Of a stretch of 64,000 nt of DNA, positions 51,160-58,694 are shown in pieces. The DNA is from Spirochaeta sp. UBA5339 (GTDB taxonomy: Bacteria > Spirochaetota > Spirochaetia > DSM-2461). The translations under genes were made by a program, and so were the position numbers. Every line of letters starts with the position of its first letter. Position 1 is the stretch's first letter. The notes beneath the pieces are model-generated. The model was not told where the DNA came from, searched no databases, and saw only the letters and a program-made list of their open reading frames with translations. The stretch is from NCBI GenBank assembly GCA_002408085.1, contig DHQL01000011.1, forward strand, positions 276,725 to 340,724, written 5' to 3'.

Positions 51160-52222
51160 GCCCCAGTTTTCTCAAAGATTTGGCATTCACCGCTACAACC
51201 GTGATGAATATGGCACCGGTGATCATCTTCTGTGTAAAGGTACCGATACCCAGAAGGGTCAGGATATTACTGATCAGTCCCAGGGTGAAAACACCGCCGA
51301 ATACACCGATCATAGAGCCCCGGCCTCCGGACAGACTCATGCCGCCGAGGATGATGGCTGTTACAGCCTGGAAGTCATATCCCTGTCCGATATAGAAGGC
51401 TCCTACCTGGTTCAGAGATGTCATAAAGACACCGGCTATGGATGCGAAGATGGAGGACATCATAAAGGCCATCATAACGGTGCGGGTCGCATTGATTCCC
51501 GACATCTTTCCAACCTCATAGCTTGAACCGACAACCTTCAGCTGGTTTCCGAAGGTGGTTTTGGACATGATGATGTAACCGGTAATCATAACGCCGAACA
51601 TCACATAGAGAACCAGAGGAACTCCCAGGGGATAGGTGGTGGCCAGACCGTTGAAGGCAGCCGCCCGGGAGACCAGGTCTATATCCATAATATTGGGATC
51701 AAGTTTGGCCATAATGGGAAGGAAAAAACCGGTGGTATAGGTCTTTTCCGTCGCCATATCAGGATAGATCTGGGTTCCCTTGTAGGACCAGCGGACCAGT
51801 CCCTCAAGGATAAAGTTCATGGCCAGGGTCCAGATGATGGCGTTTACCCGGAGCTTTCCGATAACAAAACCGTTGATCATACCGATTACGGCCCCGGCTA
51901 TTACCGCCGCAATAATTCCATACCAGAGTCCGTAGCGCATAAACTCTACACAGATAACTCCGGTGGTTGCCATGGTCATGGGTGCCGAGAGGTCCCCGTA
52001 CTGACCGCAGAAGATTACAAAAGCGATACCCGCCGCAACGATTCCCAGATAGGAAACGGCATTTAGAATGTTCAGCAGGTTTGTGGAACTCAGGAAGCTG
52101 GGGGATACCAGCACTCCAACCACCGACAGCACCAGAATCATAAAGAACACACCGAACTTATTAACAATCAGTGTGAAGCTGTTATGGCTGGTTTTTCTTA
52201 TATCCTGTTTAGTATTCGACAC
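51146..52222 (-). CDS. Sugar ABC transporter permease, second subunit (RbsC family)
   Basis: About 358 residues from GTG 52222, which has GAGGAG 6 nt upstream and overlaps the ATPase stop by 14 bp; a longer frame to 52273 would lie inside the ATPase gene. It has about nine hydrophobic segments, YGDLSAPMTMATTGVICVEF, KLRVNAIIWTLAMNFILEGL and GSSYEVGKMSGINATRT as coupling loop. Two different permeases in one RbsABC-type system suggest a heterodimeric channel. Confidence 0.92.
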   Translation of the reverse strand: MSNTKQDIRKTSHNSFTLIVNKFGVFFMILVLSVVGVLVSPSFLSSTNLLNILNAVSYLGIVAAGIAFVIFCGQYGDLSAPMTMATTGVICVEFMRYGLWYGIIAAVIAGAVIGMINGFVIGKLRVNAIIWTLAMNFILEGLVRWSYKGTQIYPDMATEKTYTTGFFLPIMAKLDPNIMDIDLVSRAAAFNGLATTYPLGVPLVLYVMFGVMITGYIIMSKTTFGNQLKVVGSSYEVGKMSGINATRTVMMAFMMSSIFASIAGVFMTSLNQVGAFYIGQGYDFQAVTAIILGGMSLSGGRGSMIGVFGGVFTLGLISNILTLLGIGTFTQKMITGAIFITVVAVNAKSLRKLGRDYA

Positions 52223-53735
52223 TGAAAACTCCTCTTTCTCCATTGGCCGCCAGAAGGACCTTGTTCTCGTCAAATCCGTCTTCCTTGGTCAGGTCACCGA
52301 TAAGATGTCCCTGACGCATAACCGCAACCCTGTCTGACAGAGCCACAAGCTCGGGAAGGTCGGAAGAGAGCAGAATTACAGAGAGTCCCTCTTCCGCCAG
52401 TTTTACGATGGTCTCGTGGATCAGCTTCTTGGCACCTACATCCACACCTCTTGTGGGCTCATCGAGAATCAGAACCTTGGGCTTTGTGGAGAGCCACTTG
52501 GCCAGAAGAATCTTCTGCTGGTTTCCGCCCGAGAGGTTTGAAGTGGTAATCTCGGGATCATGGGGATAGATGGTCAGCTTTTCATAGAGCTCTTTCAGGA
52601 TGGGATCTCCCTTTTTGGGCCGGAAGAAGAAAAACTGAGAGAGTCTGCCGATTATGGTGGAGAGGATATTGTTTCTGTTGGAGAGACGCAGGGCCAGTCC
52701 TTCGGTCTTTCTGTTCTCCGAAAGATAGGCAACTCCCTTGTCCAGCATCTGACTCATACCCTTTACGGTAATCTCCTCATCATCCAGAACAAGCCTGCCG
52801 TAGTCCACCCGGTCGGCTCCCGAGAGGCAGCGTCCCAGCTCGGTTCGTCCCGAACCGGCCAGTCCCACAACACCGAGGATCTCGCCGCTGTAGAGTTCAA
52901 AACTTACATCGTGTACAAAACCGTAATGGGTAAGGTTCTCCACCTTGAGAATCACATCATTACAGTCGGCGCCGGGACAGTCCCGGACAAAGTCATCTAT
53001 TTTTTCTCCGATCATCATTTCGACCAGAGTCTCATTGTCTACGTCTTTAATGTCACAGGTGTCGATCTTCTTTCCGTCTCTCAGGACAGTGACCCTGTCT
53101 GCTATTTCAAAAATCTCGGGAAGGTGGTGTGATATGTATACAATGGCCACTCCCTCTTTCTTAATCTCTCTGATAATTTCAAAAAGCATCTGAACTTCTT
53201 CGCTGGAGAGCGCTGAAGTCGGTTCATCCATAACAAGAATCTTTGGATTGTCATTCATGACCTTGGCCATTTCGATAAGCTGTGATTCATGCTGAGAGAT
53301 GTTTTTCATCTCAGTACCGGGATCAATCTTATCTTCCAGTTTAACCTTGGCCAGAGATTCCAGAGACTGTTTTCTAAGAGCAGCCTGATCAACAAAAAGA
53401 CCCTTTGTGGGGATCTTGCCGGCGAACATATTCTCTTCAACCGATCTGTTGTAGGCTATACTCAGCTCCTGGTAGACCATGCCTACCCCTTCTTCCTTGG
53501 CCATATGAGGGGTATGAAGCTGTACCGGTTTTCCACCGATAATGATCTCCCCCGAATAGTCCGCAAAGGACCCGGCCAGTATCTTCATAAGAGTTGATTT
53601 TCCGGCTCCGTTTTCCCCCATCAGGGCATGAACTTCGCCTGCTTTGACCTCAAAGCTGACCTTGTTCACCGCAAGGGTACCGGGGAACTGTTTACTCACC
53701 TCATTCATCTGCAGTGCTATTGCCGATTCGCCCAC
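52209..53735 (-). CDS. Sugar ABC transporter ATP-binding protein, double-domain (RbsA/XylG type)
   Basis: About 508 residues from GTG 53735, with GAGGAG 9 nt upstream; a longer frame to 53792 would cover the hairpin at 53759-53784 and is rejected. It has two ABC domains. The first has Walker A GENGAGKST, signature ISQHESQL and Walker B ILVMDEPTSAL; the second has a degenerate Walker A (GLAGSGRTE), signature LSGGNQQK and Walker B ILDEPTRGVD. The degenerate second site is normal for RbsA-type proteins. Confidence 0.93.
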   Translation of the reverse strand: MGESAIALQMNEVSKQFPGTLAVNKVSFEVKAGEVHALMGENGAGKSTLMKILAGSFADYSGEIIIGGKPVQLHTPHMAKEEGVGMVYQELSIAYNRSVEENMFAGKIPTKGLFVDQAALRKQSLESLAKVKLEDKIDPGTEMKNISQHESQLIEMAKVMNDNPKILVMDEPTSALSSEEVQMLFEIIREIKKEGVAIVYISHHLPEIFEIADRVTVLRDGKKIDTCDIKDVDNETLVEMMIGEKIDDFVRDCPGADCNDVILKVENLTHYGFVHDVSFELYSGEILGVVGLAGSGRTELGRCLSGADRVDYGRLVLDDEEITVKGMSQMLDKGVAYLSENRKTEGLALRLSNRNNILSTIIGRLSQFFFFRPKKGDPILKELYEKLTIYPHDPEITTSNLSGGNQQKILLAKWLSTKPKVLILDEPTRGVDVGAKKLIHETIVKLAEEGLSVILLSSDLPELVALSDRVAVMRQGHLIGDLTKEDGFDENKVLLAANGERGVFSVEY

Positions 53736-53758
53736 TTTTTTAATCTCCTCTACTCCAA

Positions 53759-53784
53759 AGGACCTCCCCTTACGGGAAGGTCCT
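53759..53784 (-). promoter_or_regulatory. Intergenic hairpin between the binding-protein and ATPase genes
   Basis: The stem AGGACCT/AGGTCCT with an inner CCC/GGG pair, one bulged base and a short loop. It lies just before the ATPase gene and is likely to stabilise the binding-protein mRNA or attenuate read-through, which explains why binding proteins are made in excess. On the minus strand only TTT follows, so termination would be partial. Confidence 0.6.
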
Positions 53785-53822
53785 GATTTCATTTTAAAAT
53801 GTGTCTTTCAAGTTCCTGAGCC

Positions 53823-55001
53823 TTACCACTGAGCAGGCATGTAATTGTCAACATTCTCGGGAGTGATGACAGCCTGGGGCAGGTAGAAAGCGGCATTGGA
53901 ACCAAGGTCAACACCATTGAAGTAGTCGGCTGCAACTTTGATGGGAACAGCACCGTCAGCTTCGGCTGACTGGAAGGTAATGGCATTGATCTTTCCGGCT
54001 TTAACCAGGTCCATACCAACCTTTGAGTTTCCGGCGGCGATTACATAAACATCGCTTCTTCCGGCCTCTTCCAGAGCCTGTGTGGCACCCAGAGCCTGAG
54101 CGGAGTCGTCAGCAAGAACGATACAGGTCAGATCATCACCAAAGCGGGTAATCCAGTCTGCAACAACCTGTTTTGTCTTGGGAGCCTCAAATCCGGGAGA
54201 CTGGATATCCAGAGTCTTCATTCCGGGGTAGTTCTCTTTGTAGTACTCAACAACATTGGTTGTTCTTGCAAAGTAAGGAGATCCGCCGGGGATGTGTGTG
54301 ATGTATCCAACACCGCCTGATCCGCCGACATCACTGGCCATATACTCGGCGAGCATCTTGAACTGACCGAAGTCATCGGGTGCTGTAATGGCCAGAACAT
54401 ATCTCATGGCATCATCACTGGGGATCATATTGTAGGCAATGGCGGGGATTCCGGCATCGTAGAGTTTCTTGAACTGCTGAACACTGGCCTTGGCATCAAG
54501 GCTGGCGAGAAGAACAATGTCAGCCTTTTCGGCAATGGCTCTGTCGATGTACTGGTTCTGCTGGTTCAGATCACCGTTGGGGTTCCACATTTCGAACTCG
54601 GCCTGGTAGGCTTCACAGGCAATTCTGGAACCATTTGCAACGGCTGTCCAGTAGGGATGCTCGGACTGCATAATCATTATGATCTTCTTGCCGATGATTC
54701 CGTCGGCGGGAGAGGGGATCATATCAACCTTTTTAGTCTGACGGCCGGCATACTCCAGTTTCCACATATCAAGGGCCGCAGCATCTGAGGGTTTGGGAGG
54801 TACAGGTCTTGTTTCGCCGTACATCAGAAGCAGCTGTCCGTCACTTCCGCGTACATCGGAAATGTCGATTGCCAGTGAGGCCTTAAGGTTTGCCTGGGCT
54901 TCTGCTTCACTCTTTCCGGCAGCTTCCTCCTGCTGCCCTGCTGCGAAAGCACTTCCTGCTACAAGAACGACCATCAATAACAATGAAAAGATCTTCTTCA
55001 T
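53823..55001 (-). CDS. Sugar ABC transporter substrate-binding protein
   Basis: 392 residues. The signal peptide MKKIFSLLLMVVLVAGSAFA is followed by AGQQEEAAGKSEAEAQANLK, a low-complexity linker typical of spirochaetal binding proteins; no lipobox cysteine is present. A front segment of about 60 residues (DVRGSDGQLLLMYGETRPVP) precedes the normal type-I binding fold (GKKIIMIMQSEHPYWTAVAN, KADIVLLASLDAKASVQQFK, VGYITHIPGGSPYFARTTNV). The same front is found in the AraC regulator at 45.2 kb. AAAGGAG precedes the ATG. It is the first gene of the transport operon. Confidence 0.94.
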   Translation of the reverse strand: MKKIFSLLLMVVLVAGSAFAAGQQEEAAGKSEAEAQANLKASLAIDISDVRGSDGQLLLMYGETRPVPPKPSDAAALDMWKLEYAGRQTKKVDMIPSPADGIIGKKIIMIMQSEHPYWTAVANGSRIACEAYQAEFEMWNPNGDLNQQNQYIDRAIAEKADIVLLASLDAKASVQQFKKLYDAGIPAIAYNMIPSDDAMRYVLAITAPDDFGQFKMLAEYMASDVGGSGGVGYITHIPGGSPYFARTTNVVEYYKENYPGMKTLDIQSPGFEAPKTKQVVADWITRFGDDLTCIVLADDSAQALGATQALEEAGRSDVYVIAAGNSKVGMDLVKAGKINAITFQSAEADGAVPIKVAADYFNGVDLGSNAAFYLPQAVITPENVDNYMPAQW

Positions 55002-55292
55002 ACCAAAAAACTCCTTTAAAACATTTAAATCACCGCATATTTAACCTGCGGCGGGTGGTTGTAAAAATGCATGAAAAATTGTTTATTTCCACACATCACA
55101 AGTTCAGACTAAATCCGTTTTAGAACACCCGCAACAGGACAAATTATGCATAGCACTGGAATAATTTCGAATATTTTCCAGTCCATGATATTTTCCTGAC
55201 AGGTCGATACAGAGCGTCCAATAAATCGATAAGCAATTATCTATAAATGATTTAGACTGTTTACAGTGATCTGATAATAAATCAGCAGGAGC
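55002..55292. promoter_or_regulatory. 290-bp intergenic region with the transport-operon promoter and an imperfect palindrome
   Basis: This gene-free stretch lies between the binding-protein start and the AraC-SBP copy 2 stop. A weak -35/-10 pair on the minus strand, TTTACA then TAAATA with a 16-nt spacer, is centred near 55050. A 26-bp imperfect palindrome with CTGGAA/TTCCAG ends and TTCGAA centre lies at 55156-55181 (10 of 13 pairs match) and is a candidate operator for one of the AraC-type regulators. The first 50 bp hold the ribosome-binding site. Confidence 0.45.
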
Positions 55293-57089
55293 TCATTCTC
55301 CGGGGCCATGGAACTGATTAAGTGACTCTTCTTTCCCGGTCCCGTCCGGTTCCACATCCATTATCTCTTCCCTGAAAGCCGATGGATTCATGCCCGTAAT
55401 TTTTTTGAAAATCCTGAAAAAGTAGCTTGAATCCGTGTAGCCCACCTCCCGTGCCACTTCATACTCCTTGAGAAGAGGATTGCGGAGAAGCACCTTGGCC
55501 TGCTCTATGCGCAGAATATTGAGATGAGTGGAAAAATTGCTGCCCGTGGTCTTTTTATAAAGCTGTCCCAGGTAGGCGGCGGACAGATTAAAGTGGTATG
55601 AGAGTGTCTTCAGGGAGAGGGCCTTATGGGAGTTGCTGCGGACATACTCCACCACCTGATCGGCACTTACTTTTCCCGGCAGCTCCTCGTTTACGAGATC
55701 ACAGTATTTCAGGGAGATCCGCTCCAGCCACTCCAGGGTTCTGTTGAAGTTCTTTCTCTGCAGGATCTGCTTCGTCAGAACCGCCGGATCACGTCCCGTC
55801 AGGCTCCGGTTGCTGATCCCCGCTTCCGCACTGACGGCAATAAACCGGGAGAGGAGCTCAATGGCCACTCCGCTGCAGTACTCCGCCGTTATAAGGCTGC
55901 ACTCCTGAAACTCCCGTACCAGATTCAAAAAGTAGTTCTCGATCCCCTGACTGTCTCCCAGCCGCAGGGAGATCATATACTCCTTGTACTCGATATGGGG
56001 AAACTCATTGCGCTTGTTCAGAAAGAGGTCAACATCCGAGGCGGTGATCACATGGACCGGCATATAGCAGACCGGGGGAACCTCGAAACCGCTGAACCAG
56101 TCCACCGCGGTCTGCATGGCCAGAGAGCCGTCGATGATTCCCGACTGATAGGTTGTGGCCAGCAGCTTTCCGCTCTTTATATCTTCAAGAGCCTCCGGCG
56201 GACTCCAGTGGGAAACGCAGATAATATCATCCCGTTCATGCTTCCTCATGGCCCTGAAAATACCCTTCTGAACCAGAGCGCTGTCAGCTGAGACTATCCC
56301 CTTGAGATTCTCGCCGTACTCCCCAATCCACTTTTCAACAGCCTCCTGAGACAGGCGGAGGTCCATTTGAGTGGAACAGTGGTCAAGACAGACCATATCG
56401 GGTGCTATTTTTTTGAGTTCTGTTATGACACCCCAGGTCCTGGCCGTATCACAGGAGGTTCCCTTGAAGTGGGAGATCAGTGTATATCCCCCCTTATAGT
56501 CCATATAGTGTGCAAAGTGTCTGGCCAGTTCCCGGGACATCTCCCAGTCATTGGGTCCGGTCCAGGACAGAATATAGGGCAGGTCCTCCCGGGAGGGAAG
56601 CAGATTGCTGCAGATAATGGGAATCCCCGCAGCGTAGATTTTTTTGTAGAGCCCCTCCTGCTGGTCCCCGGCGGGCATCAGATGGATCACAAGGTCCGGG
56701 GCCAGTTCCACAACCTTTTCTGCATAGAGAATCTGGTCTTCCGCGGTCAGCCCCGTCTCAATAACCTCAAGCTCAATGCCGCTGCTGTCCGCAACCCTTT
56801 CAAGGCCGTAGCGGAACTGATTCATATAGTCATGAACCATGGGGATATTGCAGATCACCCTCTTTCCCTCGGGACCATCCATACTGCTTTCGGGCATGGG
56901 AAGCTTCTGAACCTGCCAGTGCATATGCTCCCGGTCATACCAGTGACGTTCATCCTCTAAGGGGAAATCCTCCTGATGAGATGGTCTGGGATAATAGGAT
57001 CTGCCGATGCTGTCACCCACAAGAATCAAGGGTTTGTTCAAAGAAAACCTCCCGGAAACCAAGGTCTCAATAATACCACGGTTTTTCAT
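55293..57089 (-). CDS. One-component regulator: periplasmic-binding-protein-like sensor fused to AraC DNA-binding domain (copy 2)
   Basis: 598 residues, same layout as the 45.2-kb regulator: a binding-protein-like sensor (about 15-360: KRVICNIPMVHDYMNQFRYG, LSWTGPNDWEMSRELARHF, TARTWGVITELKKIAPDM, ISADS-like VSADSALVQKGIFRAMR) and a C-terminal AraC domain with NLSAAYLGQLYKKTTG and GYTDSSYFFRIFKKITGMNP. Shared stretches with copy 1 include LSWTGPNDW/LAWTGPDDW and ARTWGVITEL in both. No membrane segment. Copy 2 lies upstream of the transport operon and 79 bp after UroD-type copy 3, with which it is likely co-transcribed. Confidence 0.9.
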   Translation of the reverse strand: MKNRGIIETLVSGRFSLNKPLILVGDSIGRSYYPRPSHQEDFPLEDERHWYDREHMHWQVQKLPMPESSMDGPEGKRVICNIPMVHDYMNQFRYGLERVADSSGIELEVIETGLTAEDQILYAEKVVELAPDLVIHLMPAGDQQEGLYKKIYAAGIPIICSNLLPSREDLPYILSWTGPNDWEMSRELARHFAHYMDYKGGYTLISHFKGTSCDTARTWGVITELKKIAPDMVCLDHCSTQMDLRLSQEAVEKWIGEYGENLKGIVSADSALVQKGIFRAMRKHERDDIICVSHWSPPEALEDIKSGKLLATTYQSGIIDGSLAMQTAVDWFSGFEVPPVCYMPVHVITASDVDLFLNKRNEFPHIEYKEYMISLRLGDSQGIENYFLNLVREFQECSLITAEYCSGVAIELLSRFIAVSAEAGISNRSLTGRDPAVLTKQILQRKNFNRTLEWLERISLKYCDLVNEELPGKVSADQVVEYVRSNSHKALSLKTLSYHFNLSAAYLGQLYKKTTGSNFSTHLNILRIEQAKVLLRNPLLKEYEVAREVGYTDSSYFFRIFKKITGMNPSAFREEIMDVEPDGTGKEESLNQFHGPGE

Positions 57090-57168
57090 ATCGGGAGATT
57101 ACCTTTTCTTATCTGAACCCTGACAAGCGGGAGCAGAATGACGCGATGTACCAGCATCCGGTAATAAA

Positions 57169-58416
57169 TCAGGAACCCTCAATCACCGCATCATACATGG
57201 CCAGGATATTCTCTGGAGGAACATCGGGCATAATATTGTGGATGTTGTTGAAGACAAATCCGCCGCCTGGGGCCAGAATATCCATGCGCCGCTTTACCTC
57301 ATCCTTAACCTGTGCGGGAGTACCGTTGTTAAGGATGGCCCGGGGGTCCATTCCTCCTCCCCAGAAACAGAGGTCCTTACCGAACTCCTCTTTTATCTTC
57401 TCCGGTTCCATCTGATAGCAGTTTGTCTGCAGGGGATTGATAATATCCATCCCCTCCTCTATCAGGGAGGGAAGGTACTGATAGATGGAACCGCAGCTGT
57501 GGAGGTAGGTCTTCATGCCGCTGTTTTTATGAATATAGGAGCAGAGGGCTGTTCTGTGATCATGGAAGAGCTCCCGGTAGATATCCAGCCCCATAAAGGG
57601 CCCGGAGTCCATACCCAGATCGTCCCCGAAGCGGAGAATATCAACCACATCTCCCACAGCATCGCAGACCTTTTCCAGAGTCGCCATATGCCTCTCCATC
57701 AGAAGCTCCATCAATACAGCCACATTCTCCCGGTCCGTATAGAGATCCATCAGAAAGTTATCCATTCTTCTTAGGAAAGTTCCCCATTCAAAGAGATTGC
57801 ACCCGCAGACAATCATCAGGGCCTTGTCGCTCTTCTCTCTCAGCTCAATGGTTCTCTTGCGAAGCTGATCCCAGAAATCGGGCTCCGATGCATGGTCCCA
57901 GGGACTGTGCACCATATTGGACCAGAGGACCTTGTCCATGGCCTCATCCAGAACCTCTTCCATGGCCTTTCTTCCCTCAGGATAGCCGTCCAGCCAGGGA
58001 AAGAAGGTCTGGTCAAAGAAGGTAGCCCCCTCGGGCATTACCGCAATGGGAGTGCCGTCCTGATGCCTGCTGATCCACCCGTCCTTACCGTCGCTCTCCG
58101 GCTTGAACCACGAGGGATACCAGGCATTCTGCAGATAGCTCAGACCCGCTGGCTGCCAGTGCTCGGGAGCCTCGTTGAACATCCGCCCCACATCCAGAAC
58201 ATCAACGCCCAGACGGTCAATCAGGGCATCTCCGGGCTGTGCCAGCTGCTGCACCACATCATAGATCTGAGTCCTGTCGCTCCACCCCAGATGGTTCATA
58301 AGCCGCTCATGTGCCGATGCTGAAATACCGGAACTGGGCGTTGCACCCAGGTCCACCGGCACCCTGTCCGGCTCCTTATGATTAATCGCCGCAAGGACGC
58401 GTTCCCGTGATGTCAT
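57169..58416 (-). CDS. UroD-superfamily protein, MtaA/CmuA-like methyltransferase type (copy 3)
   Basis: 415 residues starting MTSRERVLAAINHKEPDRVP, the opening of MtaA/CmuA-like and other cobamide methyltransferase-type proteins. The metal motif is H-x-C in MKTYLHSCGSIYQYLPSLIE, with a later cysteine in GKDLCFWGGGMDPRAIL. Thus the H-x-C-xn-C zinc pattern is kept, as in copy 1, though the copies are clearly different. The HemE arginines are not seen. AAGGGGG precedes the ATG. It is followed by the AraC-SBP copy 2 gene. No corrinoid protein or activator is in the window. Confidence 0.88.
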   Translation of the reverse strand: MTSRERVLAAINHKEPDRVPVDLGATPSSGISASAHERLMNHLGWSDRTQIYDVVQQLAQPGDALIDRLGVDVLDVGRMFNEAPEHWQPAGLSYLQNAWYPSWFKPESDGKDGWISRHQDGTPIAVMPEGATFFDQTFFPWLDGYPEGRKAMEEVLDEAMDKVLWSNMVHSPWDHASEPDFWDQLRKRTIELREKSDKALMIVCGCNLFEWGTFLRRMDNFLMDLYTDRENVAVLMELLMERHMATLEKVCDAVGDVVDILRFGDDLGMDSGPFMGLDIYRELFHDHRTALCSYIHKNSGMKTYLHSCGSIYQYLPSLIEEGMDIINPLQTNCYQMEPEKIKEEFGKDLCFWGGGMDPRAILNNGTPAQVKDEVKRRMDILAPGGGFVFNNIHNIMPDVPPENILAMYDAVIEGS

Positions 58417-58631
58417 TGTTTCCCCCTTATCTTTTCATGTTCAGGTTAACATCAGCACAAAAGAACCCGCCATTGTAAAGATTCAGGATTTTTATGGAAA
58501 AATTGCGAACAGAGTCTGTATCGGAAAATGGATATGCCCGGAAATAATGATATTCTCGGGGCTATATATATGAAACCTGAAGAGAGATCAGGGACTGGCT
58601 GAAAAAACGTTCTGCTGAATTGTCTTGAGCG

Positions 58632-58669
58632 GCCTCTCAACCCTGTTCCTGAAAGTGAGTCTGAGAGGC
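58632..58669 (-). terminator. Hairpin after the chemoreceptor gene
   Basis: GCCTCTCA/TGAGAGGC 8-bp arms with a 22-nt interior. On the minus strand a T run comes only about 25 nt later, so termination by this element is uncertain. The remaining 58417-58694 holds only the upstream region of UroD-type copy 3 and nothing else that I can identify. Confidence 0.45.
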
Positions 58670-58694
58670 ACTCTCTGCTCTAAGAAAAAGACAC

